Shown: in pieces, positions 10,627 to 21,011 of the stretch
Layout: each line of letters starts with the position of its first letter
How positions within the stretch are numbered: the stretch's first letter is position 1
Assembly: GCF_028714215.1 (NCBI RefSeq)
Contig: NZ_JAQTMS010000008.1
Location: 1-64,000, forward strand
Direction: 5' to 3'
Length of the DNA: 64,000 nt
DNA from: Rhodoferax sp.
GTDB taxonomy: Bacteria > Pseudomonadota > Gammaproteobacteria > Burkholderiales > Burkholderiaceae_C
Made by a program: the position numbers and the translations under genes
The notes under the pieces: generated by a model
What the model saw: only the letters and a program-made list of their open reading frames with translations
Database searches by the model: none
What the model was told of the DNA's origin: nothing

Positions 10627-10685
10627 AGAGTGTTCTCCCCGAAACTATTATTTGTATCGGATGATACCCACAAGGACGCCACGCG

Positions 10686-10702
10686 GTCATCCACTGGATG
10701 AC
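10686..10702. promoter_or_regulatory. Perfect inverted repeat GTCATCCA-C-TGGATGAC upstream of the ABC operon
   Basis: 8-bp perfect arms with 1-nt spacer in the intergenic region 5' of the ATPase gene. Confidence 0.5.
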
Positions 10703-10737
10703 AGTTAGCTGCCTTTCCCCGGCGGTCCGCCGCTCAC

Positions 10738-11400
10738 TCAGTGCTTGAGCCGCAAGATGGGCCAGCCGCGGGCCTGGGCCTTGGCGTGCAGTTGCGCGTC
10801 GGGGTTGACGGCGATGGCTTGGTGCACGGCCTTGAGCAGCGGCAGGTCGTTGATGGAATCGCTGTAGGCGGTGCTGTCGAAGTCCTTGAAGCGGTGGCCG
10901 CAGCCCTTGAGCCAGGCGTGCAGCCGGGTCACCTTGCCTTCGCGCATGTTGAGGGTGCCGGTGGTGCGGCCAGTGAAGCGGCCTTCCTCCATCTGGGGCT
11001 CGGTGGCAATCAGGTGCTCGATGCCGAAGTAGATGGCGGTGAGCTCGGTGATGAAGCGGTTGGTGGCGGTGGTCATCACCACCAGGTCGGCGGCGTCCAG
11101 GTGGCGGTTCACCAGGTCCAGCGCCGCCGGCCCGATGCGCGGCACGATGGTGGTGGCCAGAAACTCCTGGCGCAGCGGCTCCCAGTCGCGCCGGGTGCGC
11201 CCGGCCAGGGTGCCGACGTAGAAGTTGGCGAACTCTTCCAGCCCCACGGTGCCGGCCTGATAGCGCTGGTCCATGTCGGCGTTGCGCGCGGCAAAGCTGG
11301 CGTGCTCCAGCACCCCCTGCCTGATCAGGAAGTCGCACCACAAGACATCGCTGTCGCCGTTGAGCAGCGTGTGGTCGAGGTCGAACAGGGTTAGCTTCAT
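10738..11400 (-). CDS. HAD-IB family (SerB-like) phosphatase
   Basis: MKLTLFDLDHTLLNGDSD, VVMTTATNRFI, YSDSINDLPLL. Confidence 0.93.
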   Translation of the reverse strand: MKLTLFDLDHTLLNGDSDVLWCDFLIRQGVLEHASFAARNADMDQRYQAGTVGLEEFANFYVGTLAGRTRRDWEPLRQEFLATTIVPRIGPAALDLVNRHLDAADLVVMTTATNRFITELTAIYFGIEHLIATEPQMEEGRFTGRTTGTLNMREGKVTRLHAWLKGCGHRFKDFDSTAYSDSINDLPLLKAVHQAIAVNPDAQLHAKAQARGWPILRLKH

Positions 11401-11426
11401 CGTTTACCTGGCGCCACTGCGTCCGG

Positions 11427-12803
11427 TCAGCCGGCGCTCCGCAGATGCCAGGCTTTCGGTCGCGTGAAGGTCTGGATGCCGTAGGTCGACAGGGTCAGGC
11501 CGACGCCGGAGTCGCCATGCCCGCTCCAGGGCAGGCGCGGGCTGACGCGGTCGCAGCAGTTCCAGTAGACGCTGCCGGCATTGACCTGCGCCAGCAGGCC
11601 TCTGGCGCGCGCCTCGTCAGGCGTGAAGACGCCGGCGGTCAGGCCGTAGCGCGTGTCGTTCATGAGCTTGACGGCCTCGGCGTCGCCGGAGACTTTCTGG
11701 ATGCCGATGATCGGACCGAAGCTTTCTTCCCGCATCAGTTCCATGCTGTGGTTGACGTTACTGAAGACGGTAGGCGCAAACCAGTTGCCGGGGCCCGGCA
11801 GGCGCGTGCCGCCGCACAGCAAGGTGGCGCCCTTGGCCTTGGCGTCGGCCACCTGGGCCTCCAGCACGGCCAGTTGCGGCGCGCGCGTGACGGCACCGAT
11901 GTAAGTGTCCTCGTTGGTCGGGTCGCCGACCTTGAAGCCGCGCACCGTCTCCAGGAAAGCGGCAACAAAAGCGTCGTGAATCTTCTCGTGTACGTAGATG
12001 CGCTCGACCGAGCAGCAGCTCTGTCCGGTGTTGTACATGGCGCCGTCGGCCAGCGACTCGGCGGCGGTTTTGGGGTTGGCGTCTTCGCAGACGTAAGTCG
12101 GGTCCTTGCCGCCCAGTTCCAGTTGCAGTTTGACCATGCGCGGGCCTAGCGTCTGGGCAATCCGGGCGCCGGTGGAGTAGGAGCCGGTGAAGAAAAGGCC
12201 GTCGATTTTTTGCGCCATCAGTGCGGCGCCGACTTCGCCGCCACCGACGACGGCGATGAAAACATCTTTCGGCACACCGGCCTCGTGCAGCAGGCGTGCC
12301 ATTGCCAGTCCGGTCAGGGTGGCGTATTCGGACGGCTTGTAGAGCACCGCATTGCCGGTCAGCAGGGCCGGGATATAGACGTTGCCGCCAACGAACCAGG
12401 GGTAATTCCAGGCCGAGATGTTGACCACCACGCCCAGCGGTATGTGCTGGATCTGCTCGGTCATGCCGCCCTCGGCGAAGACGGTTTCGGTGACCAGTTG
12501 CGCGTCCACCTCTTTCAGGAAGAAGTCGATGCGCCCCAGCAAGCCGTTGAGCTCGTTGCGCGACATCTTGATTGGCTTGCCGGTCTCGCTGGTCATGATG
12601 GCGGCCAGCGACTCCAGCTGGGCCACCACGGCAGCGCGAAAGCGAACGATGCATTCCTTGCGCTGGGCCAATGGCACTGCCAGCCAGCCGGGTTGCGCGG
12701 CGCGCGCCTGGGCCGTCTTGGCGGCGACCGAGCCGGCATCGTCGGCCGGCACCTGGCTGATCAGGGCCGCCGTCGCGGGGTTGTAGATCGATAGTTGGTT
12801 CAT
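11427..12803 (-). CDS. NAD(P)-dependent aldehyde dehydrogenase
   Basis: ALDH motifs LQLELGGKDPTYVCEDA, NTGQSCCSVERIYV, EESFGPIIGI; start MNQLSIYNPAT at 12803. Confidence 0.95.
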   Translation of the reverse strand: MNQLSIYNPATAALISQVPADDAGSVAAKTAQARAAQPGWLAVPLAQRKECIVRFRAAVVAQLESLAAIMTSETGKPIKMSRNELNGLLGRIDFFLKEVDAQLVTETVFAEGGMTEQIQHIPLGVVVNISAWNYPWFVGGNVYIPALLTGNAVLYKPSEYATLTGLAMARLLHEAGVPKDVFIAVVGGGEVGAALMAQKIDGLFFTGSYSTGARIAQTLGPRMVKLQLELGGKDPTYVCEDANPKTAAESLADGAMYNTGQSCCSVERIYVHEKIHDAFVAAFLETVRGFKVGDPTNEDTYIGAVTRAPQLAVLEAQVADAKAKGATLLCGGTRLPGPGNWFAPTVFSNVNHSMELMREESFGPIIGIQKVSGDAEAVKLMNDTRYGLTAGVFTPDEARARGLLAQVNAGSVYWNCCDRVSPRLPWSGHGDSGVGLTLSTYGIQTFTRPKAWHLRSAG

Positions 12804-13600
12804 CAGGTAAGTCCTTTTTTCGTTTTGGCGGCCTGCGCCGCATTTAAAAAATCGGTCAGCAGGGGCGTGTCGTCCAGCGTGCCCAGCTCCGGTTTGTGGA
12901 ACTCGGGATGCCACTGCACGGCCGCCACATAAGCCGGCCCGCTATGGCGGATGGCCTCGATCACGCCGTCGTCCGGGCAGCGCGCCTCCACCACGAAGCC
13001 GCTCGCCAGGTCCTTGATGCCCTGGTGATGAATGCTGTTGACCTTGCAGCTCTGGGCATCCGCCAACAGGGTTTGCAGCCGCGTGTTGGGCACGATTTCA
13101 AGCTGGTGAAAGTTGTGGTCGTAACGGTCCGCGTCGCGGTGCACCAGGGCCTCCGGTTGTTGCGTGGAAATGTCCTGCAACAAGGTGCCGCCAAAAGCCA
13201 CGTTGATCAGTTGCAGGCCGCGGCAGACGCCGAACACCGGTTTGCCGGCGGCCACAAAAGCTTTCACCAGCGCCTGCTCGTACTCGTCGCGCAGGCGGTC
13301 GCCGCTCCAGCGCTCCTGCAGCGGCGTTTCGCCGTAGCTGCCGGGCCAGACATCGGCGCCGCCGTGCAACACCAGGCCATCGAGCCACTGCGCGTAGTCG
13401 TCGAAATGGACTTCGCCGCGCGCCGTCTCGCCGGCCGGCGACGGAATCATGACCGGCAGCGCGCCGGTCGACATGACCCAGTGCGCCATCGACTGCTCAA
13501 TGTATTGCAGCGTCTTCTTGGCGAATACCGTGCGCGTCGGGTCCGGGTGCAAGAAGCAGGCGCTGATGCCGATTTTCAGGCGTTGAGGTGAGGACGTCAT
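12803..13600 (-). CDS. PuuD-like gamma-glutamyl amide hydrolase (class I glutamine amidotransferase, peptidase C26)
   Basis: GVCRGLQLINVAFGGTLLQDI nucleophile motif, VQWHPEF; TGATG junction with the ALDH gene. Confidence 0.9.
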   Translation of the reverse strand: MTSSPQRLKIGISACFLHPDPTRTVFAKKTLQYIEQSMAHWVMSTGALPVMIPSPAGETARGEVHFDDYAQWLDGLVLHGGADVWPGSYGETPLQERWSGDRLRDEYEQALVKAFVAAGKPVFGVCRGLQLINVAFGGTLLQDISTQQPEALVHRDADRYDHNFHQLEIVPNTRLQTLLADAQSCKVNSIHHQGIKDLASGFVVEARCPDDGVIEAIRHSGPAYVAAVQWHPEFHKPELGTLDDTPLLTDFLNAAQAAKTKKGLT

Positions 13601-13630
13601 GACATCGCCTTCAAGGTCATGGAATTTTCC

Positions 13631-13703
13631 GACGGGCCGCCCCTAGGAAAATTAGCCCCCATGGGGGGCAGCGCAGCACACGAAGTGGCAAGCGTGGGGG
13701 TCA
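13631..13703 (-). repeat. Dispersed intergenic repeat family 1, copy 1
   Basis: Reverse complement TGACCCCCACGCTTGCCACTTCGTGTGCTGCGCTGCCCCCCATGGGGGCTAATTTTCCTAGGGGCGGCCCGTC matches the element at 30726-30798. Confidence 0.8.
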
Positions 13704-13705
13704 TA

Positions 13706-14839
13706 TCACATCGCTGCCTTGAACAGCGCATCGAAGTCGGCCGCCGTGCAGGGCCGCGGATTGGTCTGGTGGCAGATGTCGGCGGTGGCAATCTGCACCA
13801 GACGCGGCAGCTGTTCCGGCTTGACGCCATGCGCGGCCAGGCCGCCCGTGATGCCCACGCTGGCTTTAAGTTGTTTCAGCCAGGGCACGAAGGCCTTGCC
13901 GCCGCCCGCCACCTTGCAGACATGGGCCAGTTCGTCGAACTTGGCCGGCACTGCCTCGAAATTCCAGGCCATCACGGTGTCAATCATCAGTGCGTTGGCC
14001 AGACCATGGTGCAGGTCGCACACGGCACCCAGCGCATGGGCGCAGGAGTGCACCGCGCCCAGGTCTTTCTGGAATGCGATGGCGCCCATCATGGAGGACA
14101 TCATCATGTCGCTTCTGGCCTGCAGATTGCCCGGCTCCTTGACCGCGCTGAGCAGCGCCGCGGCGGCAATGCGCGTGCCCTCCAGCGCGATGCCGTCGCA
14201 CAGCGGGTGGTAGGCCGGCGACAGGTAGCTCTCGATGTTGTGCGTCAGCGCGTCCATGCCGGTGGCGGCGGTCACGGCAGTGGGCAGGCCCAGCGTCAAT
14301 TCGGGATCGGCGAACACCACCTTGGCCAGGATCTTGGGGCTGAACACGACGCGCTTCAAATGCGTGTCGTTTTCGCTCACCACGCTGGAGCGGCCCACTT
14401 CGGAGCCGGTGCCGGAGGTGGTCGGCAAGGCGACGAAATAAGGCAGTTCGCCCGCGATCGGGCGCACTTGCGGGTGGTCCCAGACGTATTCCAGGATGTC
14501 ACCCGGGTGCGTGGCGGCAATGCCCACCACCTTGGCCACGTCCAGCGCCGCGCCGCCGCCAAAGCCGATGATGCAGTCGGCTTTGTGCGCCTTGTAGGCC
14601 GCGCCGCCGTCCATCACCTGGCTGCAGGTCGGGTTGCCGAAGACGCCGGCGAAGACGGCGACGTCCAGTCCGGCCAGATGGCTCTTGAACTCGGCCAGCA
14701 CCGGCAGCGCGGCGAGCGCCCGGTCGGTCACGATCAGCGGCCGCTTGAAGCCGAGTTCCAGCAGATGGGCGGCCACCAGCTTGCGCGCGCCGGCGCCGAA
14801 TTTGATCGGAGTGGGGAAGGAAAAAGAGGTAATGCTCAT
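13706..14839 (-). CDS. Iron-containing alcohol dehydrogenase
   Basis: FGGGAALDVAKVVGI, PTTSGTGSEVGRSSVV, H-rich 'GAVHSCAHALGAVCDLHHGLANAL'. Confidence 0.95.
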   Translation of the reverse strand: MSITSFSFPTPIKFGAGARKLVAAHLLELGFKRPLIVTDRALAALPVLAEFKSHLAGLDVAVFAGVFGNPTCSQVMDGGAAYKAHKADCIIGFGGGAALDVAKVVGIAATHPGDILEYVWDHPQVRPIAGELPYFVALPTTSGTGSEVGRSSVVSENDTHLKRVVFSPKILAKVVFADPELTLGLPTAVTAATGMDALTHNIESYLSPAYHPLCDGIALEGTRIAAAALLSAVKEPGNLQARSDMMMSSMMGAIAFQKDLGAVHSCAHALGAVCDLHHGLANALMIDTVMAWNFEAVPAKFDELAHVCKVAGGGKAFVPWLKQLKASVGITGGLAAHGVKPEQLPRLVQIATADICHQTNPRPCTAADFDALFKAAM

Positions 14840-15351
14840 AGTGGACTCAGTTGAAGGTACATATGTGTTTTATCGAAGGCGTGATTGTCGACCTTGATGG
14901 CACCGGGTTCAATGCCAAATGGCACAAAACCGGCACGCCGGTACAGTTTTCCTGCATGTTGATTGACGCTGGTAAAGGTCAGCACCAGCAGTTCGATGCC
15001 GCTGGCGCGGGCTTCGGCGATCAATGCCGTCAGCAAGGCTTGCGCCACACCCTGTCTGGCATGCTCGGACGGCACGTACATGCCCACCACGGTGGCTTTG
15101 TGGCGGTTCTTGATGCGCGTCTCCCGGTCCAGTCCGACCGTGCCTATCAGTCTTGCGTCCGGTCCCTCGGAAAACGCACCCCAGAACTTGGCGTCGGGGG
15201 CGCCACTCAGGCGCTGCTGTGCCGCCGCCAGCGGTTTCTGCGATTCGGTTTCGTAGTCCGAGGTGAAGGCTTCCGGGTGCTCGCGAAAAGCGCGCAGCCG
15301 CAATTCGCGGTAGGCCAGCGCATCGCTGGCAGCCAGACGCCGGATTTGCAT
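14836..15351 (-). CDS. GNAT family N-acetyltransferase
   Basis: MQIRRLAASDALAYRELRLRAFREHPEAF..., VVGMYVPSEHARQGVAQALLTALI; 4-bp overlap with ADH gene. Confidence 0.92.
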   Translation of the reverse strand: MQIRRLAASDALAYRELRLRAFREHPEAFTSDYETESQKPLAAAQQRLSGAPDAKFWGAFSEGPDARLIGTVGLDRETRIKNRHKATVVGMYVPSEHARQGVAQALLTALIAEARASGIELLVLTFTSVNQHAGKLYRRAGFVPFGIEPGAIKVDNHAFDKTHMYLQLSPL

Positions 15352-15352
15352 C

Positions 15353-16741
15353 TCAGATGATCTCGAAATAGCGCTTCATTTCCCAGTCGGTGACGCCGTC
15401 CAGCCACTGGCGCCACTCCCAGTCGCGGGTGGCGGCGAAATGGTCGACGAAGCCGTCGCCCAACCAGTCGCGCGCGATGCGCGACTGCTGGAAGATGCGC
15501 GTGGTTTCGATCAAGGTGCGCGGCGCGCGCGCAATGTGCTCGGCGCCGACGTTGGTGCCGGTGATGGCCGGCGTGGTCAGCTTCAAGCCCTTCTCGACGC
15601 CGTCCAGGCCGGCCGCAATCACCGCCGCCATCGCCAGATAGGGGTTGACGTCGGCGCCGGGGCAGCGCGTCTCCAGCCGGGTCGCCTTGGGGCTGCCGGC
15701 AATCACCCGGAAACTGGCGGTCCGGTTGTCTATGCCCCAGGTCGGTTTGACCGGTGCCCAGAAGCCGTCCACCAGGCGCTTGTAGCTGTTGATGGTGGGC
15801 CAGATCATGGGCGCGAAGTCCATCATGCAGGCGATCTGGCCGGCCAGATAGCTCTCGAACAGCTTGCTCATCTTGCGCGGATTCTTGGCGTCATAGAAGA
15901 GATTGGTTTTGCCGTCCGACAGGCTCTGGTGGATATGCCCGCTGCAACCGGGCAGCTTTTGATTTGGCTTGGCCATGAAGCTGGGCATGATGCCGAAGCC
16001 GGCGCCTATCTCCTTGGTGCCGGTCTTGAACAGGATGGCCCGGTCGGCCTGCTCCAGCGCCTCGCTGAAACCGATCGCCGCCTCGTAGACGCCAGGGCCG
16101 GTTTCGGTGTGCAGGCCCTCGATCGGCACGCCGAAGGCCAGCATCTGATCCATGATGGCGTTGAAAAACTCCTGGTTCTGGTTCATGCGCAACAGCGAGT
16201 AACCAAACATGCCGGGCGTCAGCTGGGTCGGCGCCACGCCTTGCTTGGCGGCCCAACTCTGTGGCGTTTCCAGAAAGTTGAACCACTCGAACTCCATGCC
16301 GGTCATGACCGTAAAGCCCATTTTTTCGGCGCGCCTGAGCACGCGCTTCAAGGTCTGGCGCGGGCACTGGGCGTGCGCCGTGCCATCGGCGTTGACGAAC
16401 TCGCCCAGGAAGAAGGGCACGTCGTTATCCCATGGCACATAGCGCGCGGTGTTGAAGTCGAGCCGCGCCAACGCATCGGGAAAGCCGTGCTGCCAGCCGG
16501 TGGCGGTGGTGTTGTCGTAGGTGTTGTCCATCATGTCCCAGCCCAGCACCACGTCGCAAAAGCCGAAGCCGCCCGCCGGATAGGGTTCCGCCGCACCGAG
16601 GAATTTGTCGCGGTGCAGGTACTTGCCGCGCAGGATGCCGTCGATGTCGCTGACCGCCACCTTGACCTTGGGCGCCAGCGACCTTTGAATGGCCTGCACT
16701 GCCGGGTGCAGGGTGCCTATCGTCTTTGCTTTGCTTGTCAC
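15353..16741 (-). CDS. Glutamine synthetase family protein (PuuA/GlnA4-like gamma-glutamyl-amine ligase)
   Basis: GS-family motifs: MTGMEFEWFN, GPGVYEAAIGFSEAL, SGHIHQSL, NSYKRLV..., RVIAGSPKATRLETRCPGADVNPYLAMAA. Confidence 0.9.
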   Translation of the reverse strand: MTSKAKTIGTLHPAVQAIQRSLAPKVKVAVSDIDGILRGKYLHRDKFLGAAEPYPAGGFGFCDVVLGWDMMDNTYDNTTATGWQHGFPDALARLDFNTARYVPWDNDVPFFLGEFVNADGTAHAQCPRQTLKRVLRRAEKMGFTVMTGMEFEWFNFLETPQSWAAKQGVAPTQLTPGMFGYSLLRMNQNQEFFNAIMDQMLAFGVPIEGLHTETGPGVYEAAIGFSEALEQADRAILFKTGTKEIGAGFGIMPSFMAKPNQKLPGCSGHIHQSLSDGKTNLFYDAKNPRKMSKLFESYLAGQIACMMDFAPMIWPTINSYKRLVDGFWAPVKPTWGIDNRTASFRVIAGSPKATRLETRCPGADVNPYLAMAAVIAAGLDGVEKGLKLTTPAITGTNVGAEHIARAPRTLIETTRIFQQSRIARDWLGDGFVDHFAATRDWEWRQWLDGVTDWEMKRYFEII

Positions 16742-16780
16742 TTTTCAATCTCCTTGCTTGTGTTCCTGAATGTCCTGCCC

Positions 16781-17896
16781 TCAGGCCGGTGCACCGGACG
16801 CAATACCCATGTCTAGCAGGGCCAGCGCCATGGCGTGTACCGCCTGCTCGATCTCGAACGAGGCAATCGCGCCAATGCAGCCGACGCGGAAGGTTTCCAG
16901 CTGCGTCAGCTTGCCGGGGTAGAGGATGAAACCCCGGGTCCGGGCTGCCGCATAAAAAGTCTTGAAGTCGTATTTCGGGTCGGCTGGGGCATGAAAGGTG
17001 ACGATGATGGGGGCCTGGATCGCCGGGTCCAGAAACGGTTTGAAGCCCAGTCTTGCCATGCCCGAAATCAGTGTCTGGTAGTTGCCGGTGTAGCGCGCCA
17101 GGCGGGCCGGCTGGCCGCCCTCTTGCTCGAACTGCGCGATCGCCTCGTGCAAGGCCACCACCACGTGCGTCGGCGGCGTGAAACGCCATTGCGTGGTTCT
17201 CTCCATGTAGACGTACTGGTCGTGCAAGTCCATGGCCAGCGACTGGCTGCGCCCGGCGCAAGCGTCCAGCACCGCTTTGCGGATGAACACAAAACCCATG
17301 CCCGGCACACCTTCCAGGCACTTGCCGCTGGCCGCTACCAGGGCATCAAAGCGGGTCTTGCGGGCATCAATTTCAAGGGCGCCAAAGGAACTCATGGCGT
17401 CGACGATCAAGCCCTTGTCATGCGTCGCGCAGACGTCGGCCACCGCTTGCAGGGGATTAAGCACGCCGGCGCCGGTCTCGCAGTGGATCAGCACCACGTG
17501 CGTGATGGACGGGTCGTATTTCAACTGCTGCGTCAGGACGGCCGGATCGACTTGAACTGCATCGTCGAAACCCAGCACGCTACAGCGCCGCCCCATCAGT
17601 GTCGTCAGCTTCGCGGCGCGCTTGCAGTAAGCGCCGTTGTCCAGCACCAGCACGTGGCCATCGTGCGGCACCAGGGTCGCCACCGCCGCCTCGACGCTGA
17701 AGGTGCCGCTGCCTTGCAGGGGCACCACCACGTGGCTGTCCTGGCCGTGCAGAATCGCCAGCAGGCTCTTGCGCACGCTGGCCGTGACGGCGTTGAAGTC
17801 GGCGTCCCAGGAACCCCAGTCCTTGAGCATCGCCAGCTTGGTGCGCAGCGTGGTGGTCAGCGGCCCGGGGGTCAACAGGATTTTGTCGCGGTCCAT
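16781..17896 (-). CDS. phnW: 2-aminoethylphosphonate--pyruvate transaminase
   Basis: [35 protein letters not shown]... typical PhnW N-terminus; in a locus with phnX and a phosphonate transporter. Confidence 0.93.
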   Translation of the reverse strand: MDRDKILLTPGPLTTTLRTKLAMLKDWGSWDADFNAVTASVRKSLLAILHGQDSHVVVPLQGSGTFSVEAAVATLVPHDGHVLVLDNGAYCKRAAKLTTLMGRRCSVLGFDDAVQVDPAVLTQQLKYDPSITHVVLIHCETGAGVLNPLQAVADVCATHDKGLIVDAMSSFGALEIDARKTRFDALVAASGKCLEGVPGMGFVFIRKAVLDACAGRSQSLAMDLHDQYVYMERTTQWRFTPPTHVVVALHEAIAQFEQEGGQPARLARYTGNYQTLISGMARLGFKPFLDPAIQAPIIVTFHAPADPKYDFKTFYAAARTRGFILYPGKLTQLETFRVGCIGAIASFEIEQAVHAMALALLDMGIASGAPA

Positions 17897-18005
17897 TGCA
17901 TTACATCCTTCAATTATTGAGGGTTCCGAAATTTACGAGACCGTTGTAGCCATGCCTGCCCGATGCAGATTGCTTTCGCGAGTCCAAGTCCAAGCCCAAG
18001 TCTCA

Positions 18006-18150
18006 AGCGTCGGTGGTTTGCGCTGCTCGCACACCAACCCTGCTTGCAGGATCTTGCTGGTGGGGCGCTCAGCGCAGCGGCATAAAGGAGGAGGCCGAAG
18101 GCCGGGGGACAGCCGCGGAGCTGAGTGCCCCGGCAGCAAGATCCACTCAC
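18006..18150. repeat. Dispersed structured element (family 2), copy A
   Basis: Three hairpins: GGTGGTTTGCG/CGCACACCAACC; GGATCTTGCTGGTGGGGCGCTCAGC/GCTGAGTGCCCCGGCAGCAAGATCC; GGCC-GAA-GGCC; alignable end to end with 27395-27540. Confidence 0.85.
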
Positions 18151-18173
18151 GGCATGTTGAACGCAAGGGGGCC

Positions 18174-19889
18174 TCATCTCCCTCTCCAGGCTTGGGTACG
18201 CCGGTTGGTCCACCAGGCCAGCGCCATGAACAGCAGCGTTGCGATCGAGGAGGACAGCGCAATCAGCACTGCCATGGCCGCCGCCGCGCCCATCTCGCCG
18301 GCCTCGTCCAGGTTCAGGATCGCAATGGAGGCCACCTTGGTCTCGGGCGAATACAGGAACACCACCGCTGAAATAGTCGTCATGGCGTTGATGAAGAAGT
18401 AGCGTGCCATGTCGATCAGGGCCGGCGCGCAGACCGGCAGCGTGACGCGCCAGAAGGTTTTGTAGAACGGTACTTTCAGCGAAGCGCTGACGGCCTCGAA
18501 CTCGCCGTCCAGCGCCTTCAGCGCCGTCACCGCGGTCAGGTGGCCGGTGGTGTAGAAATGGACGATGGTGCACAGGGTCAGCAAGGTCAGGCTGTGGTAC
18601 AGGGCGTTCAAGGGGTTGTCCGCCGCATTGAAGAAGAAGATGTAGCCCAGGCCCAGCACCAGGCCCGGCACCGCCATCGGTAGCATGGCCAGCAGCCGCA
18701 CCAGGGCGTGCAGGGTTTCCATGCCCTTGGTTTTTTCCAGCAGGTAGGCGCCGGTGAATACCAGCAGGGTGCCGAACAGCGCCGTCCCGGCCGCCATCTT
18801 GAGGCTGTTGAAGAAGGCCACGCCGACCTCGGCATCGAGCAGGCCCAACTGGTAATGACGCCAGCTGGGCGTCAGGTTGTAGGGCCAGAACGAGGCAAAA
18901 GAGGCGAACACCGCCATCCCTAACATGGCCAGTACCAGGGCAGCGATGATGGCGCAGTAAAGGGTCATCAGCCGGTCGTAAGCCGGTGCCGCCTTGGGCG
19001 AGTAAGGCACGGCGCGCGCCGTCAGCATGGCGGTCTGGCGCCGGCTGACATAGTGGTCCACGCCGAAGGTCAGTATGGCCGGTGCCAGCAGCAGGATCGC
19101 CACCACTGCGCCCCTGGAAAAATTCTGTTGGCCGATGACCAGCTTGAAGACGTCGGTGGCCAGCACATTGAAGTTGCCGCCAATCACCTTGGGAATGCCG
19201 AAATCGGTCATGACCAGGGTGAAAGTGACCAGCGCGGCCGAGATCAGGCCGTACTTGGCGCCGGGCAGGGTGATGGTGAAAAACTTGCGCCGCAGCGTCG
19301 TGCCCATGGCGTCGGCGGCTTCGTACAAGCGCGCATCGGACAGGCTCAAGGCGGTCACCAGAATCATCAGCGTGTGCGGGAAAACGGCCAGGCACTCGGC
19401 CAGCACAATGCCCGGCGCGCCGTAGATCTGGTCGATGCCAACGTCCTGCATCCAGTCCTTCAGCACGCCCTGATTGCCGAACCAGTAGATCAGGGAAATG
19501 GCGGACAGCAGGGAGGGCGCCAGCAAGGGGATCAGGGTAATGCCGCGGAACAAGGCCTTGAAGGGCATGCAGGAGCGCGTCAAGGCATAGGCAAAGGTAA
19601 AAGCCAGGGGCAGCACGATCAGTGTCACCGCGCCCGAGACCCAGACGCTGTTCCACAGGCTGCCCAGCAAGGCCGGCGTTTTGGCGTAGGCCACAAAGTT
19701 GTCGAACCAGACGAATTCGCCCTCCCGGCCTTGCAGCGCCTGCAACAGGATGGAGAGCAGCGGCGCGGCCAGGAAGGCGATCAGGATCAGGGCGATCAGC
19801 GCAATGAAAACATGGGCCAGCCGATCGACCCAGTGTTGCTTGAGTTTCACGGGGCGAGCCGCCGATGACCGGGACAGTACAGCTGACAT
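18174..19889 (-). CDS. 2-aminoethylphosphonate ABC transporter permease (single fused polypeptide, AepW / PhnUV-like)
   Basis: 571-aa polytopic protein with two EAA-like permease repeats (EAADAMGTTLRRKFFTITLPGAK; DGEFEAVSASLKVPFYKTFWRVTLPV). Confidence 0.88.
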   Translation of the reverse strand: MSAVLSRSSAARPVKLKQHWVDRLAHVFIALIALILIAFLAAPLLSILLQALQGREGEFVWFDNFVAYAKTPALLGSLWNSVWVSGAVTLIVLPLAFTFAYALTRSCMPFKALFRGITLIPLLAPSLLSAISLIYWFGNQGVLKDWMQDVGIDQIYGAPGIVLAECLAVFPHTLMILVTALSLSDARLYEAADAMGTTLRRKFFTITLPGAKYGLISAALVTFTLVMTDFGIPKVIGGNFNVLATDVFKLVIGQQNFSRGAVVAILLLAPAILTFGVDHYVSRRQTAMLTARAVPYSPKAAPAYDRLMTLYCAIIAALVLAMLGMAVFASFASFWPYNLTPSWRHYQLGLLDAEVGVAFFNSLKMAAGTALFGTLLVFTGAYLLEKTKGMETLHALVRLLAMLPMAVPGLVLGLGYIFFFNAADNPLNALYHSLTLLTLCTIVHFYTTGHLTAVTALKALDGEFEAVSASLKVPFYKTFWRVTLPVCAPALIDMARYFFINAMTTISAVVFLYSPETKVASIAILNLDEAGEMGAAAAMAVLIALSSSIATLLFMALAWWTNRRTQAWRGR

Positions 19890-19899
19890 CAGGGCGCCC

Positions 19900-20952
<1,053 letters not shown>

Positions 20953-21011
20953 GCCGGGAATTGAAAAGAGCCGCACAGTCCGGTCATGCGGCTCAGGGGT
21001 TGCACAAACAA

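Noticed and set aside
13619-14854. 411-aa plus-strand ORF
   Set aside because: Antisense to Fe-ADH; starts inside an intergenic repeat
15440-16816. 458-aa plus-strand ORF
   Set aside because: Antisense to the glutamine synthetase-like gene; no domain-like sequence
17914-18262. Short ORFs containing 'CEQRKPPTLE' or 'RDQRKPPTLA' (also 26899-27426)
   Set aside because: These peptides arise from translating the dispersed structured repeat, not from a conserved gene
17914-19656. 580-aa minus-strand ORF
   Set aside because: Alternative frame of the phosphonate permease gene running into repeat copy A; the 18174-19889 frame has permease motifs
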